Translations under genes and position numbers: made by a program
Assembly (NCBI GenBank): GCA_002730525.1
Contig: PCAK01000033.1
Span: 62,001 to 126,000 of the forward strand
Direction of reading: 5' to 3'
Source of the DNA: Acidobacteriota bacterium
Lineage (GTDB): Bacteria; Acidobacteriota; Vicinamibacteria; Vicinamibacterales; UBA823
Length of the DNA: 64,000 nucleotides
Shown: positions 7,916 to 16,316 of the stretch, in pieces
How the letters are laid out: each line of letters starts with the position of its first letter
Position numbering within the stretch: the stretch's first letter is position 1
Notes under the pieces: model-generated
The model's input: the letters and a program-made list of their open reading frames with translations, nothing else
Database searches by the model: none
Told to the model about the DNA's origin: nothing

Positions 7916-9214
7916 ATGAGTCTCCTCAGCAACTTAGTCCCCATTACGATCATTGCGGTGTCCGGCTTGCTGCTCGCCGGGTGCTCCGCACCGGCGCCAG
8001 AGGCCGAGCCGTCGCCGACCCGCGCGGTCGACATCGAGCTGCCCTCGGAGTCGACGGTGGTCGAGGGAACGGTCCCTCGCAACGCGACGTTCGCGGGGCT
8101 GCTCGAGTCGCACGCCCTGCCCGGTGCGCTCATCGTCGCGATCGTGGAGGAGACGCGTGACGTCTTCGACCCGCGGCGGTTGCGAGCCGGCAACGAGTAC
8201 CGGCTGGTAACGGCGGACGACGGTCGACTGCGCCAGCTCGACTATCACATCGACTCGGACAGCTTCTTGCGGGTTGCGGCGCTCGGCAGCGGCGGCGATA
8301 GCGCTGTCGAAGCGGCCATCGTGCCCTACGTCAAGCAGCGCGCGGTCATCGCGATGAGCGGCGGCATCGATCGTTCGCGCTCGTCGCTGGTCGCGGCGAT
8401 CGACGATGCGGGTGAGCAGGTGCAACTTGCGATTGCGATGGCCGATGTGCTGGGCGGCGAGATCGATTTCAACAACGACCTCCGTCTCGGCGATTCGTTC
8501 CAAGTGCTCTTCGAGCGCTACTTGCGCGAGGATCAGTACGACGACTACGGCAACGTGCTCGCGACCGAGTTCAACAACGACGGGCGGCGCGTCAGGGCCA
8601 TCAGGTTCACACCGCCCGGCGGCGACCCTGGCTACTACGACGAAGAGGGACGATCGCTCAAACGGATGTTTCTGAGGTCACCCTTGCGCTTTGAGCCGCG
8701 GATCACGTCGCGCTTCTCGCGCAGCCGGATGCATCCGATTCTGGGTGAGCGCCGGGCGCACCTCGGCGTGGATTACGGCGCGGCCACCGGCACGCCGGTC
8801 ATTTCCGTTGCGAACGGCACGGTCATCTCTGCGGCCTCGAGCGGCGGGTCGGGTCGCATGGTGCGACTCCGTCACAGCGGGGGCTACGAGACCTACTACC
8901 TGCACCTCTCGTCGTTCGCCAACGGCATGCGACCGGGCGCGCGTGTCCAGCAGGGCCAACTGATCGGCCGGGTCGGCTCGACTGGCCTGGCCAACGGGCC
9001 GCACCTCGACTACCGCGTGAAGAAGAACGGCGTGTTCGTGAATCCGCTGGTGGAGCATCGCAAGATGCCGCCGGGAGAGCCGATTCCCGCAGAGCACCTC
9101 GACGTGTTCCACGCCGAGCGCCGACGCGTGTTCGGAATGCTCGTCGACTCGACACCAACCCCGACCATTCTGTCGGCTGACGACGCCGACGCCGATGCGG
9201 CCGGCGCGCCCTGA
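7916..9214 (+). CDS. M23 family peptidoglycan endopeptidase, putative lipoprotein
   Basis: 432 residues. The N-terminus is a lipoprotein signal (hydrophobic run ending LLLAGCSAP; Cys about residue 23). The middle resembles the OapA/LysM-like domain found in cell-wall endopeptidases (AFAGLL-like and NEYRLVTADDGRLRQLDYHID). The C-terminal M23 domain has HPILGERRAHLGVDYGAATG, where H-LGV-D supplies two zinc ligands, and STGLANGPHLDYRV. In most M23 enzymes the last motif is HxH; here it is HLD, so the third ligand position holds Asp. The product probably cuts peptide crosslinks in the periplasm; the Asp variant may be active or altered. The tail has an acidic Asp-Ala repeat. Confidence 0.85.
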   Translation: MSLLSNLVPITIIAVSGLLLAGCSAPAPEAEPSPTRAVDIELPSESTVVEGTVPRNATFAGLLESHALPGALIVAIVEETRDVFDPRRLRAGNEYRLVTADDGRLRQLDYHIDSDSFLRVAALGSGGDSAVEAAIVPYVKQRAVIAMSGGIDRSRSSLVAAIDDAGEQVQLAIAMADVLGGEIDFNNDLRLGDSFQVLFERYLREDQYDDYGNVLATEFNNDGRRVRAIRFTPPGGDPGYYDEEGRSLKRMFLRSPLRFEPRITSRFSRSRMHPILGERRAHLGVDYGAATGTPVISVANGTVISAASSGGSGRMVRLRHSGGYETYYLHLSSFANGMRPGARVQQGQLIGRVGSTGLANGPHLDYRVKKNGVFVNPLVEHRKMPPGEPIPAEHLDVFHAERRRVFGMLVDSTPTPTILSADDADADAAGAP

Positions 9215-9282
9215 CCGCGAGACGCGCACCCTCCCGTTCGATTCGTCCGGACCGCGCGGCGAAGCGCGTGTCACGCGTGGGC

Positions 9283-9288
9283 TAAGAT
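9283..9288 (+). promoter_or_regulatory. -10 box placed for a leaderless DUF1015 transcript
   Basis: TAAGAT ends six bases before the ATG at 9295, so a transcript would begin at about the A of the ATG. No ribosome-binding site precedes the gene, which fits leaderless initiation. Confidence 0.4.
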
Positions 9289-9294
9289 AGCTGC

Positions 9295-10518
9295 ATGGCC
9301 GCGATCCGCCCGTTTCGAGCGCTCCGACCGATGCCCGACGCCGCCCGGCGTGTCGCGGCCGTTCCGTACGACGTCGTGACGACCGATGAGGCTCGCGAGT
9401 TGGCCGCCGGCGAACCACTGAGCTTCCTGCGCGTGTCACGCGCTGAGATCGACCTGCCGCCCGGGACCGATCCATATGCCGAGGCGGTGTATACGCGCGC
9501 GGCGGACAACCTGCGGTCGCTGCGGCAGGCCGCGCCGCTTGTCACCGAGGCTGACGCGTTGCTGTACTGTTACCGGCTGCAAGCCGACGGTCACGAGCAG
9601 GTGGGAGTCGCGGCATGTTATTCACTCGATGAGTACGACGGCGGAGCGATCAAGAAGCACGAACATACCCGGCCGAAGAAAGAAGATGACCGGACGCGCC
9701 ACATGCTCGCACTGCGGGCGCAGACCGGGCTGGTGTTCCTGACCTACCGCGCGACGTCGACCATTGATGAAGCGGTCGATCGCGCGTGCGCGGGCGACGC
9801 GTTGTTCGACTTCGAGGCATCCGACGGTGTCCGGCACACGGTGTGGGCGGTGCCGCCGGGCGACGTGCGCGCGCTCGCCACCGCGTTCGAGGTCGTGCCC
9901 GCGCTCTACATCGCCGACGGGCACCATCGCGCGGCCAGCGCAGCTCGGGCGCGGACCACGATCACCCGCGGGTCGGAGGCGATCCAGGCGGAGGACACCT
10001 TCGTCGCCGTGGCGTTTTCGCACCGACAGGTGCGGATTCTGCCGTACCATCGCGTCGTGCGGGACCTGCAAGGGCAGACGGCGGAGGCGTTTCTCGATCG
10101 GGTCCGGGCGGTGTTCCCGGTGCAGGCCGGCGGTCCCGCGCCGACGCGGGCGGGCGAGGTGTCGATGTATCTCGGCGGTGCCTGGCACCGCGTGGCGCTG
10201 GCCGAGCCGGAAGGTGCATCGGGCGGGCGCGCGGCCGGCCTCGACGTGTCACGACTCCACAGTGCCATTCTCGAGCCGCTGCTCGGCATCGGTGATGTGC
10301 GTCAGGACCCGCGCATCGACTTCGTTGGCGGCGCGCGTGGAGCCGCCGCGCTCGCCGATCGCGTCGATCGCGGCGAGGCGGCGGTGGCGTTCTCGATGTT
10401 CCCGGTGACCGTCGACGACCTCATGGGGATCGCTGATGAGGGCGGGATCATGCCGCCCAAGTCCACCTGGTTCGAGCCGAAGCTGCGCGATGGGCTGCTG
10501 ATCCATCCGATCGGCTGA
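9295..10518 (+). CDS. DUF1015 family protein
   Basis: 407 residues starting AAIRPFRALRPMPDAARRVAAV, followed by PYDVVTTDEARELA, EHTRPKKEDDRTRHMLALRA, a conserved ALYIADGHHRAASA motif and a C-terminal GGIMPPKSTWFEPKLRDGLL. These are the signature blocks of DUF1015 (a domain of unknown function often encoded beside serA or serC). The GHHR block and the KxxDR block suggest a phosphate- or nucleotide-handling enzyme, possibly a serine-related kinase, but that is inference from family context. It lies 17 bases before serC and is very likely co-transcribed with it. Confidence 0.85.
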   Translation: MAAIRPFRALRPMPDAARRVAAVPYDVVTTDEARELAAGEPLSFLRVSRAEIDLPPGTDPYAEAVYTRAADNLRSLRQAAPLVTEADALLYCYRLQADGHEQVGVAACYSLDEYDGGAIKKHEHTRPKKEDDRTRHMLALRAQTGLVFLTYRATSTIDEAVDRACAGDALFDFEASDGVRHTVWAVPPGDVRALATAFEVVPALYIADGHHRAASAARARTTITRGSEAIQAEDTFVAVAFSHRQVRILPYHRVVRDLQGQTAEAFLDRVRAVFPVQAGGPAPTRAGEVSMYLGGAWHRVALAEPEGASGGRAAGLDVSRLHSAILEPLLGIGDVRQDPRIDFVGGARGAAALADRVDRGEAAVAFSMFPVTVDDLMGIADEGGIMPPKSTWFEPKLRDGLLIHPIG

Positions 10519-10535
10519 GCGCCCGGCAAGACGCG

Positions 10536-11621
10536 ATGAGCGAACGCATCTACAACTTCAGTGCCGGCCCGGCCGTGCTGCCGGAGCCCGTGCTCGAGGA
10601 GGCGAGGCGTGACCTGCTGGCGCTGCCGGCTGCGGGCATGTCGGTCCTGGAGATCAGTCATCGCTCCCGCCACTTCGACGCCATTCTCGATGAAGCCGAG
10701 CAGGCGCTTCGCGACCTGGCCGGCGTCCCGGCGAGCCACCGAGTGCTGTTCCTGCAAGGCGGCGCCAGCCTGCAGTTTGCGATGGTGCCGTTGAACCTGC
10801 TTTCCGCCTCCGGCACCGCGGACTACCTCGTCACGGGTGTCTGGTCGAGGAAGGCGGTCGCGGAGGCTGAGAAGATCGGCCGCGTGCATCCGGCCGCGTC
10901 GACCGAGTCCGAGGGTTTTGTTCGGGTGCCGCGGGCCGACGAGATCGCGGTGTCGCCGGACGCGGCCTACGTGCACATGACGTCGAACAACACGATCTAC
11001 GGGACGCGGTGGGCGACCCTACCCGAGACGGGGTCGATCCCGCTCGTGAGCGACATGTGTTCCGATCTCTTCAGCCGCCCGGTGCCGGTCGAGAGGTTCG
11101 GTCTCATCTACGCCGGCGCCCAGAAGAACCTCGGCCCGGCCGGATTGACGGTCGTGATCGTGGACGAGGCGTTGCTGGCACGGTCGCCGGGCGCGCTGCC
11201 GTCGATGCTGAGCTACCGCGTGCTGGCCGACGGCGGCTCTCGCTACAACACCCCGCCGGTCTTCGCGATCTATCTGCTGGGACTTGTGCTCAAGTGGCTG
11301 ACCGCGCAAGGCGGGCTCGAGGCGATGGCGGCACACAACGATCGCCAGGCCGCGCGGCTCTACGCCGAGATCGATCGCACCGGGTTCTACCGTGGCGTGG
11401 CCGAGCGCGAGAGCCGATCGCGGATGAACGTCACGTTTCGGTTGCCGACCACCGACCTCGATGGCCGATTCGCCCGCGAGACGGCCGAGTTCGGGTTGGA
11501 TGGGCTCGCCGGTCATCGCTCGGTCGGAGGTCTGCGGGCGTCGATCTACAACGCGATGCCCGATGCAGGCGTGGCGGCCCTGGTCGAGTTCATGCGAGAA
11601 TTCGAGCGGACGCACGGGTGA
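10536..11621 (+). CDS. serC: Phosphoserine aminotransferase
   Basis: 361 residues, the normal length of SerC. It begins RIYNFSAGPAVLPEPVLEEA and has SVLEISHRS, LFLQGGASLQFAMVPLN, YVHMTSNNTIYGT, a YAGAQKNLGPAGLTVVIVD block whose lysine binds PLP, and the C-terminal GHRSVGGLRASIYNAMPDAGV. The enzyme converts 3-phosphohydroxypyruvate and glutamate to phosphoserine in serine biosynthesis. It follows the DUF1015 gene in what looks like a two-gene operon; serA and serB are not in the window. Confidence 0.95.
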   Translation: MSERIYNFSAGPAVLPEPVLEEARRDLLALPAAGMSVLEISHRSRHFDAILDEAEQALRDLAGVPASHRVLFLQGGASLQFAMVPLNLLSASGTADYLVTGVWSRKAVAEAEKIGRVHPAASTESEGFVRVPRADEIAVSPDAAYVHMTSNNTIYGTRWATLPETGSIPLVSDMCSDLFSRPVPVERFGLIYAGAQKNLGPAGLTVVIVDEALLARSPGALPSMLSYRVLADGGSRYNTPPVFAIYLLGLVLKWLTAQGGLEAMAAHNDRQAARLYAEIDRTGFYRGVAERESRSRMNVTFRLPTTDLDGRFARETAEFGLDGLAGHRSVGGLRASIYNAMPDAGVAALVEFMREFERTHG

Positions 11622-11756
11622 TTGGAGGGGGCACGTCGCGCATCCGTCGCGCGGGACTATGGCACGCTCGGGGGTCGGTCATGCTGCGGGTGCGGTCGAT
11701 GATTGCGCCGGATCGTAGGGATGACCGACGGTTCGCACAGCCGACAATTCAGCAGT

Positions 11757-11765
11757 GGGGGGGGG
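11757..11765 (+). repeat. Nine-G homopolymer at the 5' end of a TonB receptor gene
   Basis: Nine consecutive G residues lie 6-14 bases ahead of the ATG at 11772. If translation begins further up (ATG at 11703 or 11721, both in frame), the tract is inside the coding region. If it begins at 11772, the tract overlaps the ribosome-binding region. Either way a slip in length could alter expression. Confidence 0.6.
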
Positions 11766-11771
11766 TATTCG

Positions 11772-14087
11772 ATGGTTGCTCTGTTGACATTGGTGGTGCT
11801 CTTCGTCGGCGCCGTCGTGCCGACCGTCGACGCTCAGACTGGACTCGGTGCGATTGAGGGTGCGGTTCGAGACGAGAGCGGTGCCGTCGTGCCTGGCGTG
11901 ACGGTGACGGCGACCCACGCCGCCAGCGGCGCGTCCGCCAGTGCGGTGAGCGACGGGGCCGGACGCTTCGAGGTGGGCCAGTTGCCGCCCGGCGACTACG
12001 AACTCAGCGCGTCGATGCCGGGGTTTGGCCCGGCGACGAGTCGCGTATCGGTCGTCGCGGGTGCCGCCGAGACGGTCGAGTTCACGCTGGCGATCTCGCC
12101 GCTGGCTGAATCGGTCACCGTCACCCGAACGCTGCAGGAGAGAAGCGTCGTGCCGACGGCGGTGGCGGTCATCGACGGCGATGAAGTCCAGTTCGCACAG
12201 CGGCAGGAAGCGTTGGCCGAGACGATGCGCGGCGTCCCAGGCGTCTTCGCGGAGAACCGGCGCAACTTCAGCCTCGCGAGCGGAACGCAGGTCACGATCA
12301 GGGCGCCGATGGTCGGATTCGGGATGCGCGGAATCCAGATGTTCCAGGATGGTATCCCGCTCACGACCGCCGACGGCACGACCCAGCCGACCAACCTCGA
12401 CCTCGGCTCCGCCGAGCGTCTGGAGATCATCCGCGGACCGAACTCCGTGCTTTACGGCAACGCGGCGGGCGGCGTGATCAGCGTCTGGACGGCGTTCCCC
12501 ACAGCGCGCCGGCTGGAGGTTCAGCCCGATATCCAGTTCGGCAGCTACGGCTACAACCGCCAGCAGGTCAAGGTGCACGGGACCTCCGGCCAGACGAGCT
12601 ATCTGTTCAACGCCAACCGGATCGAGACCGACGGGTTCCGCGAGCACAGTGCGGCCGAGGTGCGCCGCGCCAACCTGGTCGTGCGCCGGGCCCTCTCGTC
12701 GAAGACCGAGATCCGCGGAATGTTCAACTTCTTCGACATGCCGTTTGGCGAGAGCGCCAGCACGTTGAACGAGGATGATGCCCGTAACAACCCCCAGAGC
12801 GTTCGAGCGCTGGCGTTACCGCAGGGCTGGGGCGAGGCGGCGACGCAGGGCCAGGGCGGCGTGACGCTCGAGCATCAGTTCGAGAACGGCATGGCATTCC
12901 GCGGGACCGGCTGGGGCGCGTGGCGCGACGTCTCCAGTTCGATTCCGTTTCGGACCATCGATCTGGGGCGGAACTCCGGTGGATTCCGCACCGAACTGTC
13001 GGGAGCGAACAACTCGGGCGCCGTGCCGGTGCGGTGGACGACCGGTGTCGACCTGTCGGTGCAGAGCGACGACCGGGCTGAGTTCGGCAACGCCGGCGGC
13101 GCGACCGGCGGCGGGCTGCCAGAATACGGCGACATGCAGCTCGAGCAGAAGGAAGAGGTCTTCTCGGTCGCACCGTTCGCCCAGGTGACGCTGACGCTGC
13201 ATCCGCGATGGTTTGCGACGGCCGGAGTTCGGTACGACTACTACGATTTCACCGCAACCGACCGGTTCCTGAGCGATGGCGATCAGTCGGGTGGCCGGAC
13301 GCTTGATGCCGTCAGCCCGATGGCCGGCGTGACCTTCGCGGCGTCGGACGAGGTGAACATCTACTCGAACTTCTCGACGGCCTACCAGACGCCCACGACC
13401 GTCGAGTTGTCGAACCAGCCGACCGGCGAGGGCGAAGGTGGCTTCAACGAGAATCTCAACCCCGAAGATCTGCGAAGCTTCGAGGTCGGGGCCCGCGGCA
13501 CCGCCAACGAGGGACGCGTGAGCTACGTGCTGGCGGCCTACTTCGCGACCCTGGACAACGCGTTCGTCGAGTTCCAGCGGCCCGACGAGCAGACGTTCTT
13601 CCTCAATGCGGGAAAGTCGTCCCGGAACGGTCTCGAGGCGCGCGTCGACTGGGCGCCGACGCCCCAGGTGAGCACATACGTTTCGTACACTTACCAGAAC
13701 TTCGAGTTCGTCGAGTTCGAGACGGGCGGCGACGACTTCTCGGGCAACGCCGAACCCGGCGCGCCGCCGCATCAGCTGTACGTCGGCGGCGCCTACGAGA
13801 CGCCCTTCGGCCTCCGTTCGATCGCGCAGTTCCGGTGGGTGGATGCCTATGCGGTGAACAACGCCAACACCGCCGAGAACTGGTCGTACGCGGTCATGGA
13901 TCTGCGCTTCGGCTGGGACGGCGAGGTGAACGGCGTCACGATCCAGCCGTTCTTCGGCGTCGACAATCTGTTCGACGAGCGGTACAACGGCTCGTCGATC
14001 CCGAACTCGTTCGGGCGCCGGTACTACGAGCCCTCACCAGGGCGCGAGGTGTACGTCGGCTTCCGGATCGGTGGAGGGATCCAGTAG
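11772..14087 (+). CDS. TonB-dependent outer-membrane receptor with carboxypeptidase-regulatory-like N-domain
   Basis: About 771 residues from the chosen ATG, which places a clean signal peptide (MVALLTLVVLFVGAVVPTVDA) at the very start. Next come a carboxypeptidase-regulatory-like beta-sandwich (about 30-115), a plug domain (about 130-250, with a RNFSLASGTQVTIRAPMVGF stretch and LGSAERLEIIRGPNSVLYGN), and a 22-strand-type barrel ending in a YVGFRIGGGIQ strand. This is a siderophore/vitamin-type receptor in style (FxxYQTPTTVEL, NPEDLRSFEVG); the ligand is unknown. In-frame ATGs at 11703 and 11721 would add a tail containing the G9 tract. No transport partners lie beside it. Confidence 0.88.
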   Translation: MVALLTLVVLFVGAVVPTVDAQTGLGAIEGAVRDESGAVVPGVTVTATHAASGASASAVSDGAGRFEVGQLPPGDYELSASMPGFGPATSRVSVVAGAAETVEFTLAISPLAESVTVTRTLQERSVVPTAVAVIDGDEVQFAQRQEALAETMRGVPGVFAENRRNFSLASGTQVTIRAPMVGFGMRGIQMFQDGIPLTTADGTTQPTNLDLGSAERLEIIRGPNSVLYGNAAGGVISVWTAFPTARRLEVQPDIQFGSYGYNRQQVKVHGTSGQTSYLFNANRIETDGFREHSAAEVRRANLVVRRALSSKTEIRGMFNFFDMPFGESASTLNEDDARNNPQSVRALALPQGWGEAATQGQGGVTLEHQFENGMAFRGTGWGAWRDVSSSIPFRTIDLGRNSGGFRTELSGANNSGAVPVRWTTGVDLSVQSDDRAEFGNAGGATGGGLPEYGDMQLEQKEEVFSVAPFAQVTLTLHPRWFATAGVRYDYYDFTATDRFLSDGDQSGGRTLDAVSPMAGVTFAASDEVNIYSNFSTAYQTPTTVELSNQPTGEGEGGFNENLNPEDLRSFEVGARGTANEGRVSYVLAAYFATLDNAFVEFQRPDEQTFFLNAGKSSRNGLEARVDWAPTPQVSTYVSYTYQNFEFVEFETGGDDFSGNAEPGAPPHQLYVGGAYETPFGLRSIAQFRWVDAYAVNNANTAENWSYAVMDLRFGWDGEVNGVTIQPFFGVDNLFDERYNGSSIPNSFGRRYYEPSPGREVYVGFRIGGGIQ

Positions 14088-14134
14088 CCCCCGTGGGCAG
14101 GCGCTCGCGGCCGGCCGTCGGCTGAGTCACACCC

Positions 14135-14965
14135 ATGCGCCAGACTCAAGGCTCCCTGGTCTGCCCGCAGTGCGGAAACCTCGTCGGCATCAACGAGCCG
14201 ACCTGCCCGTTTTGCGGCGCCTGGCGTCCCGGACTCTACGGGTGGGCGCCGGTCCTGCAACGCGTCGTCGGGAACCACCTCGATCTGATCTCCCTCATCG
14301 TCGCGACCTGCGTCACGCTCTACGTGATCGCCCTGTTGCTCCAGCCCGAGGCGATCACCCAGCGGGGCGGCATGCTGTCGTTCCTCTCGCCGGACCCCCG
14401 CGCGCTCTACCTGCTCGGCATGACGGGGGGGCTCGCCTGGCAGTTGGGCTGGTGGTGGACGCTGTTCACCGCGATCTACCTGCACGGCAGCATCCTGCAC
14501 ATCCTGTTCAACGTGATGTGGATCCGGAACCTCGGGCCCCCGGTCTCGGAGATGTTCGGCCCGGGCCGGGCGTTCGTCATCTTCAATGTGGCGGGCGCGT
14601 TCGGATTCCTGGTGTCGAACGTGATGGACAACGCGCCGACGATCGGCGCATCCGGTAGCATCTTCGGGTTGCTGGCCGCGCTGATCGTTTACGGACGACG
14701 GCGGGGCAGTTCGATGGTGTCGCAGCAGATGTGGCAGTACGCGATCGTGCTGTTCATCTTCGGCTTCCTAATGCCGGGCATCAACAACTGGGCGCACGGC
14801 GGCGGGTTCGTCGGCGGCTGGGTCGCCGCCTACCTGATGGGCTTCATCGACGAGCAGCGCGAGAGCTCCTGGATGCTGCTGCTCGCCCTCGGCTTCATCG
14901 TCGTCACGCTGGTCGGTATCGGCCTGTCGTTCACGAAGTTCACCGGCATCTTCCTCGCCGGCTAG
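14135..14965 (+). CDS. Rhomboid family intramembrane serine protease with N-terminal zinc ribbon
   Basis: 276 residues. A zinc ribbon comes first (LVCPQCGNLV ... TCPFCGAWRPG), then about six membrane helices. The catalytic serine is in GASGSIFGLLAAL (about residue 175) and the catalytic histidine in NNWAHGGGFVGGW (about residue 220), the Ser-His pair of rhomboids. The HGSILHILFNVMWI segment matches the family HxxxHxxxN-type helix. It should cleave membrane-spanning substrates within the inner membrane. The zinc ribbon probably faces the cytoplasm. It starts 47 bases after the receptor gene and has no visible partner. Confidence 0.9.
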   Translation: MRQTQGSLVCPQCGNLVGINEPTCPFCGAWRPGLYGWAPVLQRVVGNHLDLISLIVATCVTLYVIALLLQPEAITQRGGMLSFLSPDPRALYLLGMTGGLAWQLGWWWTLFTAIYLHGSILHILFNVMWIRNLGPPVSEMFGPGRAFVIFNVAGAFGFLVSNVMDNAPTIGASGSIFGLLAALIVYGRRRGSSMVSQQMWQYAIVLFIFGFLMPGINNWAHGGGFVGGWVAAYLMGFIDEQRESSWMLLLALGFIVVTLVGIGLSFTKFTGIFLAG

Positions 14966-15010
14966 AAGCCTCGCGCCGAGGTATGGCCGCTCGAACCGCC
15001 CAGCGTCAGC

Positions 15011-16264
15011 TCAGGATTCTTCAGTAGTTCGGGGCTTGCGTCTGCGGCGTCGGCGGGGTCGGCGGGGTCGGCGGTCCGTGGGGGCGGGGCGCTCGCCCAT
15101 ATGCGCGACGAAATCTCGCCAGCGCTCGTGCGCCACGGGTGCTCCACCGTGGATTTCCAGCCAGGTCAACGCTTCGTCGAAGACGCTACGGTGCGTCAAG
15201 CCCCGTTTCGCCCGTTCGGGGAGTTCGGGATCGAGCAGGCGGTCCTGCATGCTGATGATCTGGCGTAGGCTCTCGACCTGGCCCCGCGCGACTGGCAGCG
15301 CACCGAGCGTCAACGGGTCCGCGTGGCGCCCCGGCAGCAGGCCGATCGGAGCCACGAGTGACCCAAGCAGGATCGGATTCGTCAGGGTCGCCGGCGCGGA
15401 GTCGAAGCGGGCCCGGTAGGCATCCAGCGCGTGCAGCGACCGCCACATCGCGTCGGAGCGATGCCGGTGGAGTTCCGGACTGATCTGCGCCAGGAGCCGC
15501 GCCTCCCCGAGGTCGCGCAGGGTCCGTTCCGCCGAACCGCCGCGCAGAATCTTGTAGAGCTCCTCCAGCATCCGCGGCGGCGCGGCCTGCCGGATCTCCG
15601 CGCGGTGCTTGGCGATCGCGTCCATGATCGGCCGCTCGATCTTGAAGTCGAGCCGAGCCGCCAGCGCGACCGCGCGCAGCATCCGGACCGGATCTTCCAG
15701 AAAGCGTTCGCCAGGATCCCCGATGCAGCGGATGAGCCCAGCTTCGAGGTCCTTCAGCCCACCGACGTAGTCGATGATCGAGAAGGTCGCAATGTCGTAG
15801 AACAGCGCGTTCACGGTGAAGTCGCGGCGGAAGGCGTCCTCTTCGGGCGTGCCGAACGTATTGTCGCGCTGGATGACCCGGCTGCCGGGCTGAGGCTGAG
15901 TCTTGCTCTCTGATTCCGCGGGCGGGGCCGGATCGGGGTCGCCCTCCGAGCCCGGTGTCACCAGCTTTCGGAAGGTCGCCACCTCGATTGTCTTCGGACC
16001 GAACTTGACGTGCGCCAGTCGGAACCGCCGGCCGATGATCCAGCAGTTCCGGAACAGGCGCTTGATCTGGTTCGGATGCGCCGAGGTGCCGATATCGAAG
16101 TCCTTCGGTCGGCGCCCGATCAGCAGGTCGCGCACGCTCCCGCCGACCATGTAGGCGATGTGATCGAACTTGTGCAGCCGATACAGTACCTTGAGCGCGT
16201 CCGGGTCGATGTGGCTTCTGGAGAGCGAGTGTTCCGAGCGCGGAACGACGATCGGGTCGGCCAT
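15011..16264 (-). CDS. pcnB: PcnB/CCA-family polynucleotide adenylyltransferase
   Basis: About 417 residues from the ATG at 16264. The nucleotidyltransferase core shows YMVGGSVRDLLIGRRPKDFD with the metal-binding DFD, then GRRFRLAHVKFG, a RRDFTVNALFYD block, DPVRMLRAVALAARLDF and a C-terminal basic tail ([15 protein letters not shown]) typical of PcnB-type poly(A) polymerases rather than CCA enzymes. It adds 3' adenylate tails that promote RNA decay. An in-frame ATG at 16285 gives MLSSLHHMADP, but it overlaps a TGCTATCAT promoter, so the second Met is preferred. An acidic insert (about 125-145) interrupts the core. Confidence 0.87.
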   Translation of the reverse strand: MADPIVVPRSEHSLSRSHIDPDALKVLYRLHKFDHIAYMVGGSVRDLLIGRRPKDFDIGTSAHPNQIKRLFRNCWIIGRRFRLAHVKFGPKTIEVATFRKLVTPGSEGDPDPAPPAESESKTQPQPGSRVIQRDNTFGTPEEDAFRRDFTVNALFYDIATFSIIDYVGGLKDLEAGLIRCIGDPGERFLEDPVRMLRAVALAARLDFKIERPIMDAIAKHRAEIRQAAPPRMLEELYKILRGGSAERTLRDLGEARLLAQISPELHRHRSDAMWRSLHALDAYRARFDSAPATLTNPILLGSLVAPIGLLPGRHADPLTLGALPVARGQVESLRQIISMQDRLLDPELPERAKRGLTHRSVFDEALTWLEIHGGAPVAHERWRDFVAHMGERPAPTDRRPRRPRRRRRRKPRTTEES

Positions 16265-16275
16265 GTGATGTAGCG

Positions 16276-16284
16276 ATGATAGCA
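16276..16284 (-). promoter_or_regulatory. Extended -10 promoter of pcnB
   Basis: The minus strand reads TG-C-TATCAT, an extended -10 element, ending 11 bases before the ATG at 16264. It overlaps the alternative upstream ATG at 16285, so it decides the start choice. The predicted leader is about five bases. Confidence 0.5.
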
Positions 16285-16316
16285 CCCGGCCCTGAGCGCC
16301 CTGTTCAGGCCCGGGA

